Part shown: positions 17,146 to 25,602 of the stretch, in pieces | Numbering within the stretch: the stretch's first letter is position 1 | How the letters are laid out: the number at the start of each line of letters is the position of its first letter | Source: Tannerellaceae bacterium | Lineage (GTDB): Bacteria; Bacteroidota; Bacteroidia; Bacteroidales; Tannerellaceae | DNA: 52,046 bases | Assembly (NCBI GenBank): GCA_031278605.1 | Contig: JAITKB010000011.1 | Span: 1 to 52,046 of the forward strand | Reading direction: 5' to 3' | The notes under the pieces: generated by a model | Told to the model about the DNA's origin: nothing | The model's database searches: none | Seen by the model: the letters and a program-made list of their open reading frames with translations, nothing else | Position numbers and translations under genes: made by a program

Positions 17146-18633
17146 TTAGAAAAGTGCAAGTAAAAGTTTTTCTATTTCCTTTGTAATCTCCTGCATCGTA
17201 CAGGGATAATTACAGGTAAACAGGGCAACGGCATATTGTTTGTTGCCTTTTGTAATGAATCCGGCGTATGTTCGCACGCGGCTCATGCTCCCGCTTTTCA
17301 GCAGGGCTTTCCCTTGCAAGGCCGTAGCTTTGAGGATTCCCGATACGGTACCTTCCATGCCGGCCCGGGGCAGGCTGGAGAGGAAGACGTCCGAGTGTTC
17401 GGACTTTGTTGCCATGTATATAAGCAGGTTGCAGATGAAAGATGCGGTTAGCTTATCGGCCGGAGCCAAGCCGCAGCCATCATACATCCAAAGGCCGGAG
17501 GTGTCCAATCCTTTCTTTTCCCAGTGTGCATGTATCGTTCGGATCCCTTTTTCTGCCGAGGAAATCACCTCGTTGGATTTCGTCTTGTATTTCAGGCCCA
17601 ATGTTCTCAACAAAGCCTCGGCGTAGAGGTTATGACTTCGTTGGTTGGTGATGCGCACCACCTCGCTTAAGGGCGGCGAGTAGGTTGTGGCGAGTATTTT
17701 GCGTTCCTTTTGGGACGCCTGAGGCTCTTTCGGCAAGAGACCCAGGAGACGAAAGCTGGTGGGTTGTCCACCAACGGCAATGCCTTCCTCCTGCAGGCGA
17801 CGGTCAACGTACTGAGCCAGGAAAAGAGGCGGATCGGGGATGTCTCCCCGCAGGACAAGGTCGTGTTCGTTGGCCGGCACTGCGCCATACAGGTAGCGTT
17901 CCCGGGCCAGGGGAGCGCCGACAAGGTAGGAACTGTCCGTTGGGATCCGGGCAGATCGCAGGTGATTGTGGAAACCAAGGGAGGGAATCTCCGGGAGGCA
18001 GAATAGAATCTCCGGCTGCTCACCCACTCGTCCGCTACGCAGGTGGAGTTCATAGGTATTATCGAAAACCGAAAGGCCGTAACACCCGGCGCCGTAGTAA
18101 CTCCCCAGGTCTTCCCAGGGCCATTTCATGGAAACGCCTTCGTTGTCGAAGATACGCTCGTCGGCGATGACCGAGCCGCTTATTTCCCGGACGCCCTGCG
18201 CCTTGAGCGCCTCCACCCAGGGGGAGATAAAGTTGTTTTGGTCGGGCGTATAACGCCTGCGATCGGGTGCGATGTGGGCCGAGCCCAGAGTCGGGTCGCC
18301 GCTGCCCCGGATGTATAGATTCCCCCTTAAGACCCGGTCGGTTAGCGCGCCATCGTATTCCAGGGTTGTTGCAAAGCGGTGTTTCGGGCCTAAAACTTCC
18401 AGGGCGGTGGCCGTGGTGAGGAGCTTCAGGACCGAAGCCGGCGGCATGATTCTGTCCGCTTCATGGGCGTAAAGGATCTCTCCTGTGTGTATTTCTTTTG
18501 CCAGGAAGGCGCAGGAGGCTCCCTGCATGAAAGGGCTATCCAAAAACTGCGCAAGGGCTTGGGGCGGCTGTGCGGCGAGGAGTTGCGCGGCGAGCCGGAA
18601 GAGGAGAAGTATCGTTGGGATTTTGTTTTTCAT
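17146..18633 (-). CDS. dacB: D-alanyl-D-alanine carboxypeptidase/endopeptidase (PBP4-type)
   Basis: A 495-residue periplasmic class C penicillin-binding protein trimming peptidoglycan peptides. The signal peptide is near 1-22. Active-site motifs are SVLK (Ser67, Lys70), SHN (Ser333-Asn335) and KSG (Lys446-Gly448). The large insert between SxxK and SxN, with RGSGDPTL, is typical of DacB/PBP4. The start at MKNKIP was chosen over an ATG 33 bases upstream so that the signal peptide is not displaced. It is divergent from the AI-2E permease and reads from a promoter embedded in a shared palindrome. Confidence 0.95.
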   Translation of the reverse strand: MKNKIPTILLLFRLAAQLLAAQPPQALAQFLDSPFMQGASCAFLAKEIHTGEILYAHEADRIMPPASVLKLLTTATALEVLGPKHRFATTLEYDGALTDRVLRGNLYIRGSGDPTLGSAHIAPDRRRYTPDQNNFISPWVEALKAQGVREISGSVIADERIFDNEGVSMKWPWEDLGSYYGAGCYGLSVFDNTYELHLRSGRVGEQPEILFCLPEIPSLGFHNHLRSARIPTDSSYLVGAPLARERYLYGAVPANEHDLVLRGDIPDPPLFLAQYVDRRLQEEGIAVGGQPTSFRLLGLLPKEPQASQKERKILATTYSPPLSEVVRITNQRSHNLYAEALLRTLGLKYKTKSNEVISSAEKGIRTIHAHWEKKGLDTSGLWMYDGCGLAPADKLTASFICNLLIYMATKSEHSDVFLSSLPRAGMEGTVSGILKATALQGKALLKSGSMSRVRTYAGFITKGNKQYAVALFTCNYPCTMQEITKEIEKLLLALF

Positions 18634-18647
18634 GTGCTGCTTTGCTT

Positions 18648-18671
18648 TATCTTTGTTTGTAGACAAAGATA
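18648..18671. promoter_or_regulatory. Face-to-face promoter palindrome between dacB and the AI-2E permease
   Basis: TATCTTTGT (18648-18656) and its complement ACAAAGATA (18663-18671) flank six bases. Each arm contains a perfect TAnnTTTG -7 element: the left one reads right to the permease, the right one reads left to dacB. If both are used the transcripts start inside or just past the opposite arm and overlap at their 5' ends. The dyad could equally be an operator. Confidence 0.6.
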
Positions 18672-18696
18672 AAATAAAAGATAAAATACGTTCATT

Positions 18697-19827
18697 ATGA
18701 CCCCCCTGTTCGACAAACCCTTTACGTTCGACCGCGTGAGCCGCATGGTGTTCAGCCTGGTCGTCATTGCTTTGCTTGTTTACCTGTTGACTTTGCTCCG
18801 CAATGCCTTGCTTCCTTTTTTGATTGCCTGGCTGATGGCCTACCTCACTCAGCCTGTGGTGAAATTCTTTCAGTACCGGCTTCGTTTAAGGAGCCGCGTG
18901 TGGTCGATTGCGGCCTTATTGGTCTCCCTGGGGTTGATTTTGTTGCTTGTGTTTCTGATCGTTGTCCCCTCCATTGTCCAGGAGACGGAAAAGGCCCTGG
19001 AGTGGTTGCAGCGGCAAAGTCAGGGCAACGGTTATCTTGCCTTGATCCCGGAAGCCTGGCAGGATTATGTGCGCGAACATTTCAACCCGACGCTCCTTTT
19101 CGAGCTGCTTGGCAAGGAAAACCTCCCTGACACCCTGAGGGAAATAGCCCCCAGGCTGTGGTATCTTTTGTCGAATACCTTCTCGATTGTGTTTAGCGTG
19201 ACCATTCTCTTTGTCATTTTGCTCTATTTTGTGTTCATTTTGCTGGATTACGAGAAGATCAGCAACGGTTGGATCCGTTTGATTCCCGACAAATACCGTT
19301 TGTTCATTCAGGAGTTGGCCTATGATGTGGAGTGCAGTATGCAGCGTTATTTCCGCGGTCAGTCGTTGATTGCCCTGTGTGTCGGCATTTTGCTTGCCAT
19401 TGGTTTCCGGGTCATTGATTTTCCGCTTGCCATTCTCCTGGGGTTGTTCATCGGCCTGTTGAATTTGGTTCCTTACCTTCAGGTCATTGGTTTGATCCCC
19501 ATGGTGTTGCTCAGTCTCTTGAAAGCGGCCGAAAGCGGGCAGGGTTTTTGGGTGATCTTCGGTTTGTCGTTATTGGTTTTAGCGATTGTGCAAGGTATTC
19601 AGGATTTAATCCTTGTCCCCCGGATCATGGGAAGAGCCATGGGGCTGAACCCGGCGGTTATTTTGCTGTCGTTGTCCATATGGGGTTCCTTGCTGGGATT
19701 CGTGGGGTTGATTATCGCCTTACCCCTTACCACGCTTTGCCTCTCTTACTACCGGCGTTTTATCCTGATGGAGACCCCAGCGAAGGAAAACGAACCCTCT
19801 CACCCTGTGAGCTCCGACCAAAAATAA
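18697..19827 (+). CDS. AI-2E family transporter (permease)
   Basis: A 376-residue integral membrane protein of the AI-2E/PerM family. Hydrophobic spans lie near 15-50, 65-95, 155-185, 215-270 and 285-350, and the conserved C-terminal part includes FIGLLNLVPYLQVIGLIP and VPRIMGRAMGLNPAVILLS. The substrate is not settled: some members export autoinducer-2, others act as Na+/H+ antiporters. The last residues (SHPVSSDQK) and the stop codon are built from the edge of the adjacent 42-bp repeat, so the natural C-terminus appears replaced or extended by repeat DNA. Confidence 0.9.
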   Translation: MTPLFDKPFTFDRVSRMVFSLVVIALLVYLLTLLRNALLPFLIAWLMAYLTQPVVKFFQYRLRLRSRVWSIAALLVSLGLILLLVFLIVVPSIVQETEKALEWLQRQSQGNGYLALIPEAWQDYVREHFNPTLLFELLGKENLPDTLREIAPRLWYLLSNTFSIVFSVTILFVILLYFVFILLDYEKISNGWIRLIPDKYRLFIQELAYDVECSMQRYFRGQSLIALCVGILLAIGFRVIDFPLAILLGLFIGLLNLVPYLQVIGLIPMVLLSLLKAAESGQGFWVIFGLSLLVLAIVQGIQDLILVPRIMGRAMGLNPAVILLSLSIWGSLLGFVGLIIALPLTTLCLSYYRRFILMETPAKENEPSHPVSSDQK

Positions 19828-20035
19828 GTTTTGGAGCTTTCTCACACGGTGATCTCCCTTGAAAAAAAAGTTTTGGAGCTTTCTCACACGGTGATCTGCC
19901 TTGAAAACTAAGTTTTGGAGCTTGCTCACACGGTGATCTCCCTTGAAAACTAAGTTTTGGAGCTTGCTCACACGGTGATCTCCCTTAAAAAAAAAGTTTT
20001 GGGGCAAGCACACAGGGTGATCTCCCCCCAGGCCA
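19826..20035 (+). repeat. 42-bp tandem repeat array A (five units)
   Basis: Units start at 19826, 19868, 19910, 19952 and 19994, each beginning AAGTTTTGGAGC and holding the dyad TCAC-ACG-GTGA followed by TCTCC or TCTGCC and an A-rich end. The fifth unit is diverged. A partial unit (TCACCCTGTGAGCTCC) lies upstream inside the end of the AI-2E gene. The same family occurs at 46107-46316 in the same orientation. Because 42 is a multiple of three, spurious open frames run through it on both strands. Confidence 0.92.
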
Positions 20036-20101
20036 TATTTCACACCCAATGCAGCGATGGAAGAAGGGGCTGCATCTTTGTTGGTATGAACCATACGATA
20101 C

Positions 20102-20608
20102 ATGACACAAATGAAAAATGCTTGCTTCATCCCAGGATTCTTCCTGTTTGCCCTTGTTTGCCTTTCGAATTCCTCCGACACAGGAACAAGGCCCTATAGT
20201 CAGGGGGGTTATTCACCCGTGCTGATGAAACTCTCCGACCTGGAACGATCCGTGTTTTACCAACATGGAGACCGCGACCTGGTAAACCCCGGTAAAATCC
20301 TTGTCAAAGGGTCGCTGATCTTCATCAACGAACGCTACAAAGGGGTGCACATCGTGGATAATACCAACCCCCAACAACCCCTCAAGGTGGGCTTTGTCTA
20401 TGCGCCGGGATGCCTGGATATGGCGGCGAAAGACCGGATCCTCTATCTGGACAATGCCGTAGACCTGGTGGCCTTTGACCTGGCCGACCACCGAGTCGCC
20501 AAACGCCTGCGGGACGTGTTCCCCCCCCCGACGGCGCCGGATAATTTCGCGTATTACCTTCCGCGGGAAGAGGATATGATCGTTGTGGAATGGAAAAAGA
20601 ACCCGTAA
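20102..20608 (+). CDS. LVIVD-repeat secreted protein (first of pair)
   Basis: A 168-residue exported protein with an N-terminal hydrophobic signal (ACFIPGFFLFALVCLSNSS; not a clear lipobox). The body has PVLMKLSDLERSV, then a beta-propeller-like stretch: NPGKILVKGSLIFINERYKG, VHIVDNTNPQQP, APGCLDMAAKDRILYLDNAV and DLVAFDL. This is the LVIVD-type pattern of surface propellers of unknown function. A second LVIVD lipoprotein follows after three bases and a beta-barrel protein after that. An ATG at 20111 is an equally good start. Confidence 0.7.
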   Translation: MTQMKNACFIPGFFLFALVCLSNSSDTGTRPYSQGGYSPVLMKLSDLERSVFYQHGDRDLVNPGKILVKGSLIFINERYKGVHIVDNTNPQQPLKVGFVYAPGCLDMAAKDRILYLDNAVDLVAFDLADHRVAKRLRDVFPPPTAPDNFAYYLPREEDMIVVEWKKNP

Positions 20609-20611
20609 CCT

Positions 20612-21418
20612 ATGCAAACACCCCAAACAACAAGGAATCGCTATTCCGTATTCACCATACTCGCCCTGACGGCCTTGCTCACGGGATGCGAAATCGCCTC
20701 CACCACCTCCCCCGGCAGCTCGGCGGACACCTCCCCGGGACAGGCCGGCTCCATGGCGCGCTTCGCACTCACGGGCGATTACCTCTATACCGTGGACCGT
20801 TACAGGCTGAAGACCTTTGACGTCTCCGACGCCGCCAACCCCCAGTCCCCGAACGGGAAAGAGCAATACATGGACTTCGGCATCGAAACCATCTTCCCCC
20901 TAGACAGCCTTCTCTTTCTCGGATCGCAAACGGGGATGTACATTTACAGCATCACCAGGCCCGATTTCCCCCGGATGCTGGGCTATGTCTCGCACATAAC
21001 GGCCTGCGACCCGGTGGTGGCCTCGGGCAACTACGCCTACGTGACCCTCAACTCGGAGAGCATCCACTGCGGACGCTCGGTCAACGAACTCCACGTCTAC
21101 GAACTCTCCGATCTGCAGAATCCCCGCCTGGTACATACGGAATCCGCCCTGAAACACCCCAAAGGACTGGGCGTGGACCAAAACCGGCTCTTCGTATGCG
21201 ACAATGGGCTCAAGGTATACGATGTGACGAATCCCGCGCAACCGCTCCTCATGGACGATATAAGCGATATTCCCGAAACATCCGGGGCGGAATCCTATGA
21301 TGTAATCCCCATAGACGGCCTCCTGTTGCTGATTTCCGACAAAGGACTGTATCAGTTTGACTACACCGGCCGTAAACTTTCCTTTGTCAGCAAACTCCCC
21401 GTATCCCCCAACAAATAA
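20612..21418 (+). CDS. LVIVD-repeat lipoprotein (second of pair)
   Basis: A 268-residue lipoprotein with lipobox LLTGC (Cys26), then a Ser/Thr/Pro-rich linker and propeller-like repeats: GDYLYTVDRYRLKTFDVS, FLGSQTGMYIYSI, NRLFVCDNGLKVYDVTNPAQ and LLISDKGLYQFDY. It probably forms a beta-propeller on the outer membrane, together with the preceding protein. The two read like parts of one functional unit, but each has its own export signal. Enzymatic residues are not evident. Confidence 0.75.
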   Translation: MQTPQTTRNRYSVFTILALTALLTGCEIASTTSPGSSADTSPGQAGSMARFALTGDYLYTVDRYRLKTFDVSDAANPQSPNGKEQYMDFGIETIFPLDSLLFLGSQTGMYIYSITRPDFPRMLGYVSHITACDPVVASGNYAYVTLNSESIHCGRSVNELHVYELSDLQNPRLVHTESALKHPKGLGVDQNRLFVCDNGLKVYDVTNPAQPLLMDDISDIPETSGAESYDVIPIDGLLLLISDKGLYQFDYTGRKLSFVSKLPVSPNK

Positions 21419-21423
21419 CACGC

Positions 21424-22083
21424 ATGAAAACAACAACCCCAACAGCCCTTGTGCTTCTCCTCTGCCTGTTGATCCACCCCAGGGCCGAAGCCCAGGAGAC
21501 ACTTCCCAAATCATACAAAAACACCCTGGCCTTCCAACCGCTTTACTGGGTGAACAACGGCCTCCGGATCGACTACGAACGACAACTGAAAACCCCCGCC
21601 CAATGGTTGCAGCTAAGCGCCATCGGATATTACGTGGAAGGCAACGATACCTTCTGGACCTTATGGGATACCACGCGCGACATTCACAATGCCTGGGGGG
21701 CCGGGATGGAGGCGAATTACAAGTATTTCCCCTTCGGCCGCATCTTCTATGTGTCGGGTGGAGTGTCGGCCGCCCGGTTTGTGGTGAAATACGACCGGAT
21801 CATCCCCGGATACACCTCCTACGAAGAAGAAGGGCTCCGCTATTGGGAGCCCCTTTGGGAGTCTGTGGATGAATCGCAGCGCTTCACTCGCTTCGGAACG
21901 AACTTCTACGCCGGGGTTCAGAATCGTGCTTCGCACCATTTCCTGATAGACGTCTACGCAGGTTTCGGACGCCTGTACTCGCTATACGATAAGGAGAAGT
22001 ATTATCCCGACAACGATCTCAACACGCTTAGCTACCGGGGCGTGAGTCTCACCCTTGGTTTCCGTATCGGCTTCCGGCTTTAA
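21424..22083 (+). CDS. Putative outer-membrane beta-barrel protein
   Basis: A 219-residue protein with a cleavable signal (ALVLLLCLLIHPRAEA, then QE) and alternating hydrophobic, aromatic-rich strands such as NTLAFQPLYWVNNGLRIDYE and YFPFGRIFYVSGGVSAARFV, ending in GVSLTLGFRIGFRL. The size suits an 8-strand barrel. It follows the second LVIVD gene by five bases, so all three are probably one operon. No named family recognised. Confidence 0.65.
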   Translation: MKTTTPTALVLLLCLLIHPRAEAQETLPKSYKNTLAFQPLYWVNNGLRIDYERQLKTPAQWLQLSAIGYYVEGNDTFWTLWDTTRDIHNAWGAGMEANYKYFPFGRIFYVSGGVSAARFVVKYDRIIPGYTSYEEEGLRYWEPLWESVDESQRFTRFGTNFYAGVQNRASHHFLIDVYAGFGRLYSLYDKEKYYPDNDLNTLSYRGVSLTLGFRIGFRL

Positions 22084-22118
22084 GCAGAACCCTCCCCCCC
22101 CCGACGGCGCCGGTCTTG

Positions 22119-24467
22119 CTACTTTTTGATGAGGCGGCAATGGTAAATGTTCGATACCCGCGTATCGGCGCCCGCCCGGAATGTGACCCGGAGGCTCTCC
22201 TTGCCGCTTGTGACCTCCCTGGGAATATCCAAGGGGAACTCCACAAAGCCGTCCTGGGTTTGGGTAAGGTTCACGGTGGTTGTCCAGCGCTTGTCGACCT
22301 CGACCTCAAAGGAATATTTCTTGGAATCTCCCCCGTAGTAGGTGAGGATCAGCCGCACGGGGTCGGCATAATTGCATTTCATGTCAAAGGCAAACCACCC
22401 GCCTTCGTAGGCCATGCGGTATTTGCGGAGATACCCCTCGCCGGTGCGTGTATTTTCGCCGTCGAGGCCATGGTCGCGTTCCGGCTGCATCTCCCCCAGG
22501 ACGATGTAGTCCAGCGTTCGCTTATCCAGGGCGGCGAGACGTTCCACCTCGGCCTTGCGTTTCGCTTCGGTCGCTTCCCATTCCTCGGGCGAATACACAT
22601 CCCAGTAAACGGTTTGATATTGGTCGGTTACCTTATAGAAGGGAATCATGGCCACGGCTTCGCCGGACGGCCCGGGCAAGGAAGCCGTGAAAGTGAGCGG
22701 CTGTGCGGCAAGGGGTTTTATGTAGTTGGTGATGCTCTTTTCTTCCGACACAAATACCGGGATATCCCCCTGTAAGCGTTCTTCCGTTCCGAAAACACCG
22801 GCCAAAAGCGTCGGACCGTAAAACACCGCACGCCGGTCGGCATTATCGGGCATGGAAACCGTATAGATCGGCACGGGCAGAAGCATTTCCAGCCTGTCGC
22901 CCTTTTTCCACTTGCGTCGAATGGAGATAAAGGAACCGGGAGAGGCCGAGATCTTTTGCCTCGCACCGTTCACTTTGACCGTAACCCCTGCCGTTGACCA
23001 GGAAGGATAGCGAAGGCAGATATTTGCTTCTTCACCTTGGGGACATTCCGCCAGCAGCAGGCGTATTCTCCCGTTCTCGGGATAGGCCGTTTCCATTTTC
23101 AGGACGATGCCCTTTTGTTTCCAGGTGAGCACCGAGGGGATAAAGAGATTTACAAACACCGACTGTTGGTCGTTGCCGTAGGCATAGATCGCCTCCCCGT
23201 ATTTGGAATGATTCTCAAATCCGCTCCCCATGCAGCAGGTGAAGTTGTTGTCCTTGCCGTAGAAATTCTTTTTCGTGCCCATGCCCAACGATACGAAATA
23301 GCAAGTACGTCCGTCGCCGGAATGTTGCGAAGCCAGGATATGGTTATACAAGGCCCGTTCGTAATAATCAAGGTAGCGCGGATGGTTGGTCCACTGGTAG
23401 AGGTACTGTGTCAACTTCAGCATATTGTACGTATTACAGGTTTCGCAGGTGTTTGTTCCCAGGCGGTCGCTCAATTTATCGGGCACGGAAAGGTATTCGC
23501 CCATGCTGTTCCCGCCGTTGGCATAGGAGTGATGCTCCACGAGGGTGTTCCAGGAGAAATCCGCGATTTTCCGATCGCGCTCATTCCCGGTAAGCTGATA
23601 CTGCAAAGCGCTACCGATGAGTTTCGGTATCTGCGTATTGGAATGTAATCCCTGCAAGGCGTCGACGCCTTCGGCCAGTTTGTCCTGCAACTTTTTATGG
23701 TAGAAGATATAGGAAGCATCCAGGTATTTTTTATCGCCGCTGAGGGCATACACCTGTGCGAAGGCTTCGTTCATTCCCCCGTACTCACACTCCAGCATGG
23801 TTTGCACCTGTTCATCGGAGAGTCCGGCCACCACGTCTTGCAGGTAATCTGCAAAATAGATCAACACCTTCCGTGCCGTTTCGTTTCCTGTGAGCAGATA
23901 GGCGGCGTTCAGGCCCGTCATGGTTTTATGCAGGTTATACCAGGGGGACCAAACACCGTTCAGGTCGAAACCTTTGGACCGGATGATGCCTTTTTTAACT
24001 TCCTTGAACACCTTGTCTCCACCGGGCATGCCGCCGATGAATCCATTCACGAAATACATCTGGCACGAATCCAATTCGGCCACGATATAATCGATTCGTT
24101 CCTTAAAGCGTGCATCGCCTGTTGCGGCATATTGCTGCGATGCCGCCGTGAGATAATGTCCCAACGTATGCCCGGCGATGCCCGAATTTTCCCATCCTCC
24201 ATAGGACTCCGCCTTTGGGACCAGGCCGGCGTTCTTACGGAAATCAGCCAGAAGGCGATCCGGCTCCAACTCCAGCATCCACCGGGCGTTCAACTCCATG
24301 GCGTGTTTAAAGGGACTGTCCAGCAAGCGCACCTCGTCTAGGCCTGCATACGTTACATTGAGCGGTATTTGATTTTTCACGAGTATTTCCCCGCATCTTT
24401 CGCAGGCTAACCCGCCGAAGACCACACCGGCCGTTGCAAAAAGGGTGTAAATGATTTTGTTTTTCAT
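22119..24467 (-). CDS. GH127-family glycoside hydrolase (beta-L-arabinofuranosidase-like) lipoprotein
   Basis: A 782-residue lipoprotein (lipobox GGLAC). The (alpha/alpha)6 catalytic domain has TLGHYLTAASQQYAATGD and WYNLHKTMTGL. The zinc-cysteine centre of HypBA1-type enzymes is intact: CETCNT (Glu342, Cys344) and CCMGSG (Cys411, Cys412), corresponding to Glu338, Cys340, Cys417 and Cys418 of HypBA1. Beta-sandwich domains follow, with a C-terminal DUF4986-like part ending SNIYHCRLIKK. These enzymes release beta-L-arabinofuranose from plant glycoprotein or pectin side chains. The start at 24467 gives the signal peptide; 93 bases of upstream open frame were dropped. It is not in a recognisable polysaccharide-utilisation locus. 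Confidence 0.9.
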   Translation of the reverse strand: MKNKIIYTLFATAGVVFGGLACERCGEILVKNQIPLNVTYAGLDEVRLLDSPFKHAMELNARWMLELEPDRLLADFRKNAGLVPKAESYGGWENSGIAGHTLGHYLTAASQQYAATGDARFKERIDYIVAELDSCQMYFVNGFIGGMPGGDKVFKEVKKGIIRSKGFDLNGVWSPWYNLHKTMTGLNAAYLLTGNETARKVLIYFADYLQDVVAGLSDEQVQTMLECEYGGMNEAFAQVYALSGDKKYLDASYIFYHKKLQDKLAEGVDALQGLHSNTQIPKLIGSALQYQLTGNERDRKIADFSWNTLVEHHSYANGGNSMGEYLSVPDKLSDRLGTNTCETCNTYNMLKLTQYLYQWTNHPRYLDYYERALYNHILASQHSGDGRTCYFVSLGMGTKKNFYGKDNNFTCCMGSGFENHSKYGEAIYAYGNDQQSVFVNLFIPSVLTWKQKGIVLKMETAYPENGRIRLLLAECPQGEEANICLRYPSWSTAGVTVKVNGARQKISASPGSFISIRRKWKKGDRLEMLLPVPIYTVSMPDNADRRAVFYGPTLLAGVFGTEERLQGDIPVFVSEEKSITNYIKPLAAQPLTFTASLPGPSGEAVAMIPFYKVTDQYQTVYWDVYSPEEWEATEAKRKAEVERLAALDKRTLDYIVLGEMQPERDHGLDGENTRTGEGYLRKYRMAYEGGWFAFDMKCNYADPVRLILTYYGGDSKKYSFEVEVDKRWTTTVNLTQTQDGFVEFPLDIPREVTSGKESLRVTFRAGADTRVSNIYHCRLIKK

Positions 24468-24494
24468 AAAATTAAAGGATTCATGTTTGTACAA

Positions 24495-24502
24495 CAAAAA
24501 TA
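24495..24502 (-). promoter_or_regulatory. -7 element for the GH127 gene
   Basis: The minus strand reads TATTTTTG, matching TAnnTTTG, 28 bases upstream of the ATG. No clear -33 element at normal spacing. Confidence 0.4.
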
Positions 24503-24535
24503 CATTGTGTATCGCCGGAAAGATGCAGCATACGT

Positions 24536-24649
24536 CTATTTCCGTATCACAATGATCCAACTTCCCGGATTCTCCCTGCTCACCACATCGAAAGTCGCTT
24601 CCGGGCAGGTCTCTTTAAAAACATGGGGAATCTCCGGTGTCTTATAAGG
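24536..24649 (-). pseudogene. Possible C-terminal remnant of an unidentified gene
   Basis: Upstream of the GH127 gene, 37 codons stay open between two stops with no ATG. Segments read KTPEIPHVFKETCPEATF and then NPGSWIIVIRK before TAG. The composition looks like a true protein C-terminus, with hydrophobic strands and an Ile/Lys-rich end, but the family was not recognised. It could be chance; the stretch is short. Confidence 0.3.
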
Positions 24650-24745
24650 TCAATCCTATCTTGTACTATTCGTTTCAGCACCTTTGCCCCGTATTCTTTT
24701 GGAGCAAAGGTGGCCGCTTATTTGCTCATGGAGGAATTCCGTCCC

Positions 24746-25210
24746 TTATTTATTCATTCCAACGGCAATGTCCTGAATATCCCTCAGGGAGAAGTTTCCC
24801 TTGAGTTGGATAACGGTAAAACTGCTGTCGGTATCGGCCAGCATGAGGAGATCTTTCACCTGGTCGGCATCCAGATCGGCATAGAAAATGATGTTTGCTT
24901 TTCCATCCCGTATGCGCATGAGTTCCCGGTGCCGGCTTTCTACGAGCCGGGAGAAATCCTTTCGCATCCGTAGAATGTGTTCTTTCTGTTCGGAAGAAAC
25001 GAGTTGGAGGGATTCTACTTTTCCTTTCATGTTCGTCAGGCTCAAGCCGATGTCGCCGATGGCAGGTATCATGTCGAACATGGCTTTTGAAATATAGACA
25101 GAGGTGACATGCTCCATTCCGGCATATTGATCGAACAATTGGTTTTGCGCCAAGGCGGTGCCGGAGCACAGCAGACACAAGGCGGCGAGGATACTGCATT
25201 TTACATTCAT
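24746..25210 (-). CDS. DUF4252 domain secreted protein
   Basis: A 154-residue exported protein with signal peptide MNVKCSILAALCLLCSGTAL, then QNQLFDQYAGMEHVTSVYIS, MFDMIPAI and a beta-rich middle containing KANIIFYADLDADQVKDLLM, ending in SLRDIQDIAVGMNK. This is the DUF4252 pattern, a Bacteroidetes family often placed behind an ECF sigma factor. It is the third gene of a sigma factor/membrane protein/DUF4252 run, 14 bases after the second gene. Its molecular role is unknown. Confidence 0.85.
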   Translation of the reverse strand: MNVKCSILAALCLLCSGTALAQNQLFDQYAGMEHVTSVYISKAMFDMIPAIGDIGLSLTNMKGKVESLQLVSSEQKEHILRMRKDFSRLVESRHRELMRIRDGKANIIFYADLDADQVKDLLMLADTDSSFTVIQLKGNFSLRDIQDIAVGMNK

Positions 25211-25224
25211 GGTTTCGTTTTTTT

Positions 25225-25602
25225 TTATTTGTTAAAATATTTTTCCAATGTCTTGTTTGCTTTTTCAAACTCCTGCTGGGCGTATGTTATCCGGTCCAGC
25301 CCCCGGTTCAATTGCCTTGACATGAACCCCAGGGCCTGTTCTGCGGCCAGCGTCGCTTCTACGGGGTCGGTGAAGGTATCGGTTGGCGTATGCGGCTGTT
25401 TGTTTATTTGCAGAAAAATACCGATAGCCAGCAGGACGATTGCGGCAAGGCTTATCAGCCGGTAGTAAATCGTATGGGGAGTCCGATTCTTTTCGGCCGC
25501 TGCCTGCTGTTCGATTTGTTTTTCCAGCCTTTCGGCCAGCCCGTATGGGATGGGGATGTTCAAAGCCTCGTTCAGGAGGCGGTCAAAATCTTTCTCGTTC
25601 AT
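25225..25602 (-). CDS. Single-pass membrane protein, probable anti-sigma partner
   Basis: A 125-residue protein with a cytoplasmic N-terminal part of about 47 residues (MNEKDFDRLLNEALNIPIPY), one transmembrane segment (about 48-65, LISLAAIVLLAIGIFLQI) and a periplasmic helical tail rich in Glu, Ala and Lys. Its start overlaps the ECF sigma gene's end by 20 bases, the arrangement of cognate anti-sigma factors. No zinc-finger or FecR motif is seen, so anti-sigma function is inferred from topology and position. Confidence 0.7.
   Translation of the reverse strand: MNEKDFDRLLNEALNIPIPYGLAERLEKQIEQQAAAEKNRTPHTIYYRLISLAAIVLLAIGIFLQINKQPHTPTDTFTDPVEATLAAEQALGFMSRQLNRGLDRITYAQQEFEKANKTLEKYFNK

Noticed and set aside
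19826-20035. CRISPR array
   Set aside because: Units are contiguous with no unique spacers, variation is limited to a three-base loop and scattered changes, and there are no cas genes.
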